Part shown: positions 41,821 to 52,345 of the stretch, piece by piece
Numbering within the stretch: the first letter of the stretch is position 1
Layout: each line of letters starts with the position of its first letter
From: Paragonimus westermani
Taxonomy: Eukaryota > Platyhelminthes > Trematoda > Plagiorchiida > Troglotrematidae
Length of the DNA stretch: 64,000 nucleotides
Direction: 5' to 3'
Assembly: GCA_008508345.1 (NCBI GenBank)
Contig: QNGE01000285.1
Span: forward strand, 96,192 to 160,191
Program-made: the position numbers and the translations under genes
The notes under the pieces: generated by a model
The model's database searches: none
What the model was told of the DNA's origin: nothing
What the model saw: the letters and a program-made list of their open reading frames with translations, nothing else

Positions 41821-42280
41821 TCAGTCGTGATGTGTTGGCAATGGGAAAGTAGGTTCAGAAAGAACTGTTTCTCAGGAACCGTACACACGGTGATGTTAAG
41901 CTGTCATTTTCGGGTAAAAATATGAGGAAACTTTTTTTGCTACCTGTTTTTCAGGGATCTCTTTACTCTGTCATCTTCTTGTAAACTGTCTTCTGTGCAG
42001 ATCTATCAAGAGCTGTGAAACATGGTTTTTATCGGATTCCGTTTTTGAGTAATTGGCGCAGAAGAAAGATTCGAAATACTGGCCGCTTCATTGGCCCGAT
42101 GGTTCACTAAGCATCCACTAAGAGTCATCCTCTTGTCTAGCAGACACAACAAAACAGGAAGGACGACACAGAAGATGAAGTTACTGGTGATCCCCAGTGT
42201 TCGGTGCACGGAGAATTGAAAACGAAGCCAGGAGATGGGCACGAGTTCTGTGCGAACAATTTTTTCAAGCAAGCTGTTAC
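41820..42280 (-). pseudogene. PLE copy D: RT end and thumb, same family as copy C
   Basis: On the minus strand the order is LPVLLCLLDKR, then ANEAASISNLSSAPITQKR, then TVPEKQFFLNL (forward 41836-41890). This is colinear with PLE copy C at 61.35-62.1 kb: LPGLLYPVCEKQ, then AEVASIFNVLFAPITEKQ, then VPQEQVFLNLPFKGD. The nucleotides also align, for example AGTAATTGGCGCA in both, at roughly three identical bases in four over the best part. The frame is interrupted several times and the thumb motif is lost after NL. No intact RT or GIY-YIG can be traced on either side. It is an old fragment without coding capacity. Confidence 0.7.
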
Positions 42281-44980
42281 ACTGCGGTCATTAACTTACT
42301 CGGGGCTCTCCGGGCTATGTGCAACAGTGTTTGGTGTATTTTCGTATATCTTGGTTGGATTCGAGTAACTCTCAGACAAGGCATTTTCCACAGACAATGA
42401 CAACTGTCAAAAATTGTCACCTCTGTGTGACATTGGCATTTACCAACATCCACTTGAACTCGGTACAAAGTGCAGACAAACGATTAGTAGATGGTTTAAA
42501 AAATATCACGGCAGCGGACTATGCACGATTCTCCATTGGAAAAGTAATGTCGGCTTGTTTCAAACGTTCGAAGAAAAAACCCATTGGCAGTTCAAAAGGT
42601 GAATGTCTATCTCTCAAGAGAATATAGGTCTCGTCTAGCTATTCGTTTACTTCGACGCCGGATAAGTGTTTGTTTGACTTTGCTACCAAGTAGTAGTCAG
42701 GAAACTGGGAACAATTTACGATACTGCAAATAGTGTGGAAGAGTTTCTAACAAATAAAACCCATATAATCGTTGGTGTGCAACACAAAATCCGGCACTCT
42801 GTTTTTGTGTTTATGTACTCTTTATTCTTTTGTTTCTTCTGCTGTATCATTTCCGTCGGAAAGACTTCGACCCAATCAACCCAGTAAACGGAAGTGGTTA
42901 ATAATTCTGCCCAATCTAGAACAGTTTATTTTTCCATGGCTTAGCTTCCTTATGAGTTTATATCAACTGAACACCGGTCAAGCTTGATCACATCTTGCTG
43001 ATTCCATAGGCTTTGCAGTTAACATCGTTCGGCAAGGAAACATTGAGCTGGAGATTGGTTCTCCATGGGGCCTGTTAATAGTGCGTATTTCTGTCACGGC
43101 CGCGAGCTGAACTCCGACAACATTTTCGTGAAACAACCTTGCAGATTCAGCTACTAAACTGAAGACACATTAGATGCTTACCGATGCGTGAAGTCTCACT
43201 GACAAAGTTAAAGGGTTTCTGAGACTGCAGCTTGAAGGAGAATCCTGACCTTGAGATCATCGCCTACAGTTTACAGGACAATTATTGTATCTCATCTCAA
43301 GACAGTCGGTAAACCAGAAGAGTATTAGACCGAGTTTTTCACAGGACAATTCGGTCTTGCCTAATGCAAAGCAATTCGAACTGTGGAGTGGGAGCAGAGC
43401 CAAACCCCGGCTGAGGCAAGGATGTGTACTAAGAGCTAAACTCAAGAATGATGTCTTTTCGAACGTGGCTGGTTGAGCGGTCTATGAGAACGCGACATCT
43501 GCGATCAGTCACGTAGAATGATCAGTATAGATATATCAAAATAGACAACCAGTTTTTATGTGAGTGCAGAAGAATCACAAACTCAGTCAGCCCTGTGGCG
43601 CTGGTGCATGGCAGCTGTGTTGTACCAATGGTCCACGGATATACTCACCAACCCGGTCATTTGGTATATACATAATCCGTTTCATCGAGTGTGTCATTTT
43701 ACATTCTTTTATTCGCACTACTGAGAAGTTGTTGGTCGACGGCATCATTCCATGCCACACGGAACACCACGGGAGTAGATCGTACAGATTCTGTCTCAAT
43801 AACTTACCTACGTAGATGACTTACACGTCAGTAGTTCCTTAATGGACTCGCACTGTCAGTTGGTTACCTGTCCATGTGAAGCGGAATTAACACTGTGAAC
43901 AATCCCCTAATTTTCACTCCGCATTAGCTGGGATGATTGAGTTACAACAATCTTCATAGGCCGAGTCAGCAGTGGATGATCTTGAACCAAAGGAAGAAGA
44001 TCGTTCCGTCCGTCCAACACAAAATGAAGCTATGCTGTGCTGTATATCAGGAGTTTGCTTCAATGGTCCGCACAAACTATGCGTCACACGAGTTTGGCTT
44101 GTTTGTTCCTAATAACCATTTCTAATTTGTGCCTGAAATGAACAACAAATGGTGACCACATGTGAAACTGACGCAATGTGCATATAACCATCTGCAATAT
44201 ATCTTTATTGTTTTCATTAACTCAGCTATATGACAGTTCATTACCACTTTATTCAATGTGTAATGAAAAGTTATGGACCCGGAATATTTATGGATATAAT
44301 GACGGGACTCACTTGGTTGACTAACAATCAAAGTGTAAAGTGAGAACGAACAGCCTGAGGGTTTGTTTTTAGGTTTGAGTGAATTATCGAACCGAACTCT
44401 CCGGATAAAGACTTAGGGTAAATGGTCACATATTATTCTTAGTAAATTCAACATCGTTGGTGCATTTTTGACCAAGGTTGTTCACCATTCAGACTTATTC
44501 TAAGTGCCGTTTGCACACGACGATTGTTGGATCACTTTTACCACTAGGCTAATGAGGGACATGACTAGCTTCTCATTCTTCAACGGTAAACAGGACATTA
44601 TAACCGCTAGACAATTGTGTCTCATAGAGTTTCCGTAACTTTTTGATATTTCTAAGGCCGACAGTTGCTTGCTATTTCCAGACATACCCCGAGATTGCCA
44701 GCAAGATAGCCATATTGAAACAGTAGTATATAGGAATTCCACGTGGTTTGAGACACTCACATTTTAGTAGTTTCAAGCTGGTGCACCGCCGATGAGCACT
44801 AGTGAATACATTTCTCACAAAACAGGAAAAATCTGTACATAGGACAGTCTCGTAAAGGAGTAAGGCTTAATTACTCCCACGTCAACGTGAAATAGTCATC
44901 CCAAAAAGCTGATAGATACGCAAGGAAAATCGAGACCGTTGCCCGAAAAGGTGGTCGCTAAAAAGACTAGAGGGCTTAAC
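42281..44980. other. No recognisable gene; possible eroded PLE flank
   Basis: Bases 42281-42470 might continue PLE copy D upstream, but I cannot recognise RT motifs there. The rest holds short frames only, such as 102 codons at 42319-42627 (+), without known motifs. Confidence 0.4.
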
Positions 44981-44984
44981 TAGA

Positions 44985-45330
44985 TCTGTCTTTAAAAAGA
45001 AGATAAATAAAACAACGCAAATTTGCCAGGATGGATTAAACGAACATTTGACTTAGTCGGACTTCATATGATATCACGAACCCAGAAGCTACCTGTGGCT
45101 TCAGTCAAAGGTGACCAACCTTTCGTTGTCACCTAACATTGTGTCTACCAATGTGTACGTAACTACAAAGAAGGTTACATAGGCAGAACCAAGAGATATT
45201 TGATCCCCCCAGTGAGAAAATATACTACTAAATGGATGCAGAAGTCCATGTTGCTGAGGAAAGGCAATGTCGTTGGAGCAAATAAATAACCAGTGTTCAC
45301 AGTCGTTAAACAAATCCTGACCAGTGGTCA
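44985..45330 (+). pseudogene. PLE copy B: thumb end and GIY-YIG fragment, same family as copy E
   Basis: The + strand reads RTQKLPVASVKGDQP (about 45076-45120), a stop, then HCVYQCVRNYKEGYIGRTKR. This matches copy E at 58.4 kb (RTQKLPVPSIKGDQP, then HCVYQFTC, then SYIDRT) almost position by position. The upstream segment FDLVGLHMIS corresponds to FNAAELCVLA in copy E. Downstream the nuclease fades through KWMQKSMLLRKGNVVG with further stops. The YIG motif survives here, unlike in copy E where it is YID. The fragment has no long open frame and cannot be functional. Confidence 0.8.
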
Positions 45331-48064
45331 CGTTACCTTGTGTATTGATAATTCTGGTAGATCAACCTCATCCAGGGTTCTTACGGTTTGATGAGGCGGT
45401 CTCAATTAATCGACTGAATTCAGTCTTGTAGGTCTAGAAGCAACTTTCTTGATCTTACCCTGAAATTAGTGATCCTTTCCGAACCTTAATTGTCCCGTGT
45501 AAGAAACGATTTTTGCTGTGAATTTGCTACTCATGAGTTGAATCAAAATGCTTGCATCTACGACTATCTATTTTCTAACTGTTTTGTTCAAATTTCTGAA
45601 GGAAAAATAATCGTTTTAAGCTTCAGGGAGACCTGTTCCCGTGGTGTCGGTGTAAGATAGTACTATAAAATATCGATTCTCAATAATTCATGAAAAGGGC
45701 GTGAATTGCACGGAGTCATCAGTGGTGTAATGTTACATCTTCTCTCAAGTTCATGCACATTCTCATCAAACTCTAACGTTCTAATCTCTTTACAGTTAGC
45801 AGATCTGATAAAATTATTACTGTTGTTTTCAGCAACGATTTTGCTAGAAATTGATTCAGGAAGCGACAAAAATATCTGAAATGCAAGAATGACTCAAATT
45901 CATGTCAAATTTTCGTTTGCTTGCCGTCAATTACATTATGCACCATTCGGAGAAAAAAATTGTTCGCCTATAAAAATAACTGGTCTGTTGTATATTTAAT
46001 ACACTTAATCTGCTGCCCAAACCAGTGACTCAGGAGCTTTTATTTACATTTGGGAAAAAATACTGGAGCTTTAATTGCAGCTTTTGAAAATCAGCAACGG
46101 AACCGTAAAGGATACTAAAAAAAATAACATCGCCCGTAAACATTGTACATAAATTTTAGCGTTGTATTCGACTTATATCTGAAATGTCTAGTACAAGCAC
46201 AATGGAAGTTCATTGATAAGTGTTATATCGCCCTTGAAATCATGCACTCTTATGTCTTACCGGTCACACATTCAGTGGTTTTTCTTCAGACAGCAAATAA
46301 ATAACTTGCAACCGAGTAATCACTGTGAACTTTGCACCCGAAACTCTTAGCAAGGAATTACCTCAACAGTACGTACCGAACAGCACTTGTGCGATCAAGG
46401 TACCACCTTTGGATAGTTACAATAATGTTTCACACTTGACACATTCCTGGTTGGTTTCTGTTTGAGGAGTGTGAAGAGTGACAAAGCCAATCATACAGTG
46501 GGTGCAATCCTAAACAGGGTACCACCGTTTAGGTGTATCATGAAGTAATGAAATTCGCTGCCAGATAAGTAAAATTACGTTCACTTTTCTGTTTTAGAGC
46601 GTTCGTTCATCGATAAATTGTGCGCTCATAGTAGTCGTTTGGGACGATCGTTATATTGAATATTCCTCAATAAAGACCGGCTCTTACAGTCCTTTTCTGT
46701 TTTTCACGATCACATGGCAGCCATTATTGTGTCAGCTGACGTCGGTTGAGTGGGCAATGCAATTTTGAGACGTAGTTTACTTTGTGTGTGTTGGTCTGTT
46801 ACTTAAGCGCTGAGTCCATCAGTCTCCACCGTCCCAATTAGGAGTGATCAGGTGAACTGATGTGACGTTGCAACCTCAGACTGAACTTGTAACTGGTCAA
46901 CCAAGTTAACCTAAGAGAATGTTCTACCAAAAAGGCGTTGATAGAATGCTTGTGTTGACTTAAAAGTACCATTCTGTCATTAAAACTGGCGCATCGTAAT
47001 AATCATTACAACGGATGAATAAGGTGTATGTATTGTCACAAAATGATGATGGTAGATGTTCTTTGAAATACCATAATCAAATAAGCTGCAAATGAATGCA
47101 TCGTTAAAATGGCTGCAACAGTTCCCGGCATCCGAAGGATACAAAATCAAGGAGGGAAAAATTTTACTAAGGCAGACAACCCGTCTTTCAGAAGATAAAG
47201 TAGATCAACGGATATATCCGTAAGTAAACATATGAGGTCAGTGGTCCAGCGGACAAGATAAAATGACCAAATACGCTTGCAAATTCGGTCCTAGCAAAGC
47301 AAATATTTATATAGATATTTATGATTGCAAAAGTTATAGTGGTAGGCTTTAGAGTTTCCATCCCCGTGCACTCAAAAGTGTGCCAAAATGCGTTTTTTTC
47401 AAAAGTCGTGTGCAATACACATTTGTAAGCAGTAATAATATAGAAGATAGCCGTGGAATCCTTTTAAAACACATAAGTAATACGACCAATTTTTGCAAAA
47501 TGACGCAGCAGTTTTGAAAATTTACCCAGACAAGGTTCACCCTGGAGGCCAATGTGGAATTTGCATTCAATATTTTTCTTAGGCCATTTGTCTCAAGGAT
47601 GGACAATCCAGAGATTAGCATAGTTACACTGCATTGGTGAAAGTGTTTGACATTCAGTTTGCTTTCTCGACTTTCTCGAGGAGTCATGCTAAGGAAGGAC
47701 CAGACCAGAGTAATTGCTTCATCTCACAGTTTTGAGAAGTTTTAACATAATCACGTATGAAAATCTGCGCCTCCAGAAACGTCACTTATTTGCTTACCGC
47801 ACTGCCTTTGCGAGCATCTGGCCCCGCTTTACTGAAACAAGAAGAAACAGAAACGAAATACAAATGAGTGACCGGAAACCACCTGGGCGGAACCGAGGTT
47901 CCATGCTGTAGGCAACTGGAACGAAAACCGATGCGAAAAACGATCTTATTAAGATAACTGCCTTGAAATACACAATTGAGATGACCTTTTATTTTTGGCC
48001 GTCACAAGTTTTCCAACTCATCAAATAAGCATGATGGAGCCGGAGTTTAGCCGCTCCTTCTTAT
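45331..48064. other. No recognisable gene or repeat
   Basis: Short frames only. The 112-codon minus frame at 47349-47687 is Leu/Ile/Val-rich and has no motif I know. The part just after PLE copy B may hold its eroded 3' end, but this is not demonstrable by eye. Confidence 0.45.
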
Positions 48065-48185
48065 CTCCTTATACTACTCTGTCGCATTGGGCTAGTGTAT
48101 GTGGACACTCAAACACTTCCTCTTTCGAGTAGTTCTCCGATTGCCCGATCGTTTGGATAAAGTATAGTTACTACCAGTTTGTCGG
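48065..48185 (-). repeat. Possible SINE-1 leader fragment
   Basis: ATTGCCCGATCGTTTGGA and AGTATAGTTACTACCAG (about 48139-48178) resemble GTTGCCCGATCGTCTCGA and ACACAGTTACTGCCTG (about 58231-58270). The latter lie upstream of the tRNA-like head of the minus-strand SINE-1 at 58 kb. About 41 bases align at roughly 70 percent. If correct, it faces the + strand SINE-1 copy that follows, giving a head-to-head pair. The match is short. Confidence 0.35.
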
Positions 48186-48319
48186 AGCAGCGAGCAATTG
48201 TGACCAAGGTCCAGTGTTACTGAGCAACTACCCGGCCTAATCATTAAAAATCTAAAGCCTTAGTCAACAATTTTATTGAGACGAGAGACTTGACTTAATT
48301 CAAAAATCCTCATCCGGAC

Positions 48320-48612
48320 GTTGTCGACTGAAGTTAACATGACTCACATTAAGATGAATAGAAAACCTGCGCGCCACGCCCACGAGGAATTTCATGTTGT
48401 TGATAATTATGCCGTGACCACACTGGGCTCAGTGGCGCAGTATTCAGTACGGTTGACTCAGGATTATGTGGTCGGAGTTCAAATCACTGATAGGGCGGGG
48501 AAAAATGTTACTGGTGGCCTCTAACGGTGACGATTCTTTTCGAAAGACTCTGGCTTAAGAGTTTATATAGAAGTTAAGGCAGTGACCAGCTGTGAATGAT
48601 GTTCATGCTAAG
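48320..48612 (+). repeat. SINE-1 copy (tRNA-Met-like head), diverged
   Basis: The segment TTGATAATTATGCCGTG is followed by CAGTGGCGCAGTATTCAG and GACTCAGGATTATG. Then come GGTCGGAGTTCAAATCAC and the tail CTTTTCGAAAGACTCTGGCT ... TGTGAATGATG. Block by block this follows the SINE-1 copies at 58.1 and 60.1 kb. The A box (TGGCGCAGT) and B box (GTTCAAATC) survive, but the T-arm can no longer pair. This copy has no PLE sequence beside it, which shows that SINE-1 also disperses on its own. Confidence 0.75.
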
Positions 48613-51344
48613 CCAGCCAAGCCATCGACTGTTTATCGGTACTATTATCTAACATGTTGGAAGCCCCTGGGTTGCAGAAAAATCCATATGTTCGAAATTC
48701 TTTTAAGGTCCTGAAAAGCATAAACTTCCTTGTGGAAAACTGGTTGCTTGGTAGCCATAGGACTCAATCAAAACTGGAGAAAATGCGATAATACTTTCAG
48801 TCTGGACGAAGATGCCAAAATTACTCAGTTTATTGCTTTGCTGAGTACTACTCTCAAGCTCATTAATCATATCCATAGTTGCAATCTGATTTTTGCACAA
48901 AATTCGAAGTGGAATAATCCTACTTATCAAGACATTGAAAGTCCTGTGCCTGGTGACTACTTTTTGGTTCGATCATGAGAAAAGGCTCACAAAATTCAGT
49001 GATTTTGTTTCCTACCTAGGGGATTCTGGTTTAAAAATCGTAAACGGAAAGGTTGTCCAGCCATTTGAAATGTTGTTCGTTACTCTCGCAATGAGGCACA
49101 AGCCGAAACTGAACAAAAACCGAGTTATTTAAAAAAACAAAAACTAATTAAAATGCAAACAAAATGACCCTCGCTTATAAAGTGATTGCAAGCCACTTGA
49201 CGCATCAGACGGGACAGCAAGCGTTCGGAAACTTTCAGAAATGTAACTGTTATTAATGTGTTGGTGGATAAGTAGACTTTATCGTCAAAGTTGCATTTGC
49301 GTGCTAAGTAGTTAAAAGACGTAACTTGTGTTTTTTCCCTGTTTCTTCTAGCCTAAACCAAAACTTGACATTTTTACGGCAAATTTCACTTTCATCTTGC
49401 AACTGTAACACAAAAGTTGATGGATTTCAAACTCCTCTGCATAGATTGCGATATACGTAATGAAACATTTGTAGGGTATCGTGAGAAGACAGTTTGTTTA
49501 ACTTGTATGTCCTGCTCGACTCAACATGGATCCGTAATTCAGCCCTACTATAAATATTACCGATGAAATTAAGTTACCAATCAAGACTAACTGAGTGATT
49601 TGGTAGTCACTTCCAGAACTTTATTCTGAAGGTCAGATATAGTTAACTACTGAAATATGTTCTGCCTTTTCTGGAATTATGTCACATTCATTGTGAAGAA
49701 TGGAAGTTCACAAAAGTGCCAGATATACCCTTCAAACAAAGAAATCTTACTATGCACTCAGTAGGCAAATCTAAAGAATTGTTATTCGTTTGTATTTTAG
49801 TCATTGACTTATACGTGGAGGTTTTACCAATAATCCCAGTGTACATCGTAGCCAATCATTTGGTGTGAAGTGTGGATATTAAGAGGTTTGCTACTCATTG
49901 TAGCCGACCTCTTAAGATAAATTTCAACTGTACGATTCAACATTTTTCTTGAATCACATAACATAACTCGCCCATAGATTTAAGTAGTAGGGGTTTTAAC
50001 CTAGATATCCGTGGCAAGATTTTTATGAAGAATGAAGCTCGATCATGATGCCCTATTTCGAAGGAAGTAGACCAGAAAGTCCATCTCAACACAAAAGCTC
50101 TCATCAGTTTCCGGTCGTTTCCAATGTATTTAAATCAAAATTCCTGTTACTCACTAGTAATCAAAATACATTTAAGCACTTCCGATAATTTCTGTGACTT
50201 TAGTTTCAGAAGATATCCAAGTGGTGGAGTTTTGGGTTAAAGTTAACAAGATGGACACGGTGTCTTCCTCGAGACAATTTGAGTATTAATCACGAACGAA
50301 AATAGCCGTGTTTACATGTGATGACTCACGCTTGCTTACTATGAGGTCATTGATGCACCGAACAACAAGGTTGCCTCGTAAAATCGTAACAGCAGTTCTG
50401 CGTGTAGCCGTGGTAAAAAAAACACAACTAACGAGCTCTGACGAAAGAGAATTTTAGCTATGGTGCTTGGTTTTAAAAGAACCTGACTAAAATATCTACC
50501 TCAATTCGCAAACTACAATTAAATGTGTTTTTACTTACTATGTATCAACCGAAATCCTGTACCATTACGTTTCGTTTGCTATTTGCCATTTGAGAAATAA
50601 TTTGTCACAATCACCTTACCGATGATAAATTGTACTTCCATTTCCATTCTTTCTTCCGAAAAAGTTTTTTTTCAAGTTTACCCTATGATCTCGTCCATTT
50701 CGTAAACATCTGCTTCCGTTTCATACACTGCTAAAAGCTTTCAACAGACTGCAATGTATCTTGTACTATAATACTGTATGAGTAGGCACGTTTTCAGATT
50801 AGCTTCCGCAAACTTCGAATTTTATTTCATAACTTTCTTGGAGCTGTTTTACGCCTGTTCTCACTACACTCTATTTCAAGGGTGGAACAAGTTACTTCTC
50901 GCACTAAGCTTTTTTCCAGTCAGTCTAGTATTACAATCACTGCCTCAGCTTAAAGTTATTCGGGAGTAATGTGGATAAAGATTAATCAATTTGTTCAATA
51001 TAATCCGTAGTGTTGAAAATGATATATACTTTAGAAGCTTCATGCGGAGAGCTTGAGAGAGACCGACATAAGAATAACAGATTCGCACTTCTCCGAAGAT
51101 GTGTGTGCGTTTGCCAACAAGTTCAACTTGAGGAGAGATTCCGTTACAACTGTCAAAACAGCGTTATTACATGGAATCTGTTAATTTTCAAGAAGTCACC
51201 AAAATATTACGCGGTTCCGTTTGTTTTACTTTCCTCCAAAGAATGAGTGGTGCATTTTGGGTATTAACATTATGTTAGTTATTCTTCGGTTTCAAGGTTT
51301 TGTTTTGAAAACAAGGGGGTCATCGTGTGGCCTATACCTTTTTC
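48613..51344. other. No recognisable gene; possible eroded Gypsy upstream part
   Basis: Overlapping frames at 48730-48978 and 48893-49132 (+) have no known motif. Bases 50780-51340 directly precede the Gypsy RT remnant and may contain its degraded N-terminal RT or protease region. I cannot identify those motifs. Confidence 0.4.
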
Positions 51345-52046
51345 AGTTGTCTACAAATTCAACACAGTTTCATCATAGGTCTTACAAAATTCCGGAAAAT
51401 TTCAACACCATCTCAGGAGTTTTTGAGAGTGCAATGAGTGAATTAGTGTTTTCATATCTTTTGGTCTACTGCTCGGACGATATAGCTATACACTGATTTT
51501 TATCATCAAGTTTTCTGATTGACGTTTTTGTCTTTAAGTCAAAGTAAGACTTTCGTGTAGTTTCTCTCAGAAGACAGTTGGCATGTGCCTTTTAGTTAAA
51601 AACTGAAACATTTGTTTTTCACCAGGGGGAATAATAATTAAAAATGTTTTGATATATGACTTGTCTGAAACCCTCAACGAATTGTGTGGATCCGAACTAT
51701 ATAATCCTAACTACGTAGTTTGGTCTAACACTAAACTGCCATCAAGGTCATCTAAAATATGTGAGCGACACACCAATGGTGTAAATCTAACTGTTAGTGA
51801 TATGTTGAAGAAGGATAGGAAAGCCAGCTGCGTTTACTGTTTGCCAGTCTGCTCTCGTCCTAAGTTACTAACGTATTGTAGCAACGCTAGTGTATTTGTC
51901 TGGTTGATCCGCTATCATGAAGTCATCTGTAGAGTCATCTGTGGAGTGAAATACTCATATGTTGGTCATGTTAAAAACAGATGGCGCCTTCTTCCGGATA
52001 CTTGTGACATTCAACTCACTGGTTTCTTCAGTCTGCTTCTTATATA
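51345..52046 (+). pseudogene. Ty3/Gypsy retrotransposon pol remnant (RT palm to RNase H)
   Basis: Several frames together give the ordered landmarks of a Gypsy pol. PENFNTISGVFESAMSEL corresponds to the PATFQRLM helix. LLVYCSDDIAIH at about 51462-51493 corresponds to the catalytic VYLDDIIVH, with one extra residue before DD. After a frameshift at about 51495-51545, VRLSCSFSQKTVGMCLL follows the KCxFxxxxVxYLGH block. ELYNPNYVVW follows the LGLxNYYRRF block. Then LKKDRKASCVYCLPVCSRP and LLTYCSNASVF follow the start of RNase H, with TDAS reading as SNAS. VICGVKYSYVGHVKNRWRLL marks its middle. Lesions include the frameshift, an internal stop near 51616 and loss of key Asp residues. No LTRs, gag or integrase are visible. 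It is dead and old. Confidence 0.7.
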
Positions 52047-52235
52047 AATTTCTTGCAACACAAATTATTGAAACCGAGATTAAGCGTGTCTATCAGCTAC
52101 AGGATATTCGGTAAGCATGTGTTATGAATTGTGATTTTTCCGCTGTGATAGACAGTAGTTAAAAAAAATGAAATCTACTGAAATTAAAATTAATCGCTAT
52201 TGGATAGTTCGACAGATTTTGTTAATTTAGACAGA
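52047..52235. other. Spacer after Gypsy remnant
   Basis: This short AT-rich stretch lies between the Gypsy RNase H remnant and a SINE-2 copy. No integrase zinc-finger (HHCC) or DDE motif is seen. Confidence 0.4.
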
Positions 52236-52345
52236 ACTCCATGGTGAAAATCAGGACTTTAGCAGGCTTAAAAATAGCGACAGAAACAGCGTCTTCATGC
52301 TAGGCATTCGGTTTACCACATGCGCAACGAAGCTATGCCAGCAGC
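52236..52345 (-). repeat. SINE-2 copy
   Basis: The minus strand reads GGCATAGCTTCGTTGCGCAT, then GTGGTAAACCGAATGCC, GACGCTGTTTCTGTCGC and CTAAAGTCCTGATTTTCAC. The order matches the SINE-2 copies at 56.0 kb (GGCGTAGCTTTGTAGCTCAT, GTGGTAGAGCAC, ATGCTGTTTCTGTCG) and 56.3 kb (CTCAAAGTCCTGATGTTTC). The A box is damaged and the B box is lost. A 60-codon frame across it is a by-product of the repeat, not a gene. Confidence 0.6.

Noticed and set aside
45101..45331. 76-codon minus frame as a gene
   Set aside because: It is antisense to PLE copy B.
51649..52047. 132-codon frame read at first as a PLE GIY-YIG remnant (KYSYVGHVKN)
   Set aside because: The whole frame follows Ty3/Gypsy RNase H order (LYNPNY, LKKDRKASCVYCLP, SNAS, VICGVKY) far better, and it continues from a Gypsy RT just upstream.
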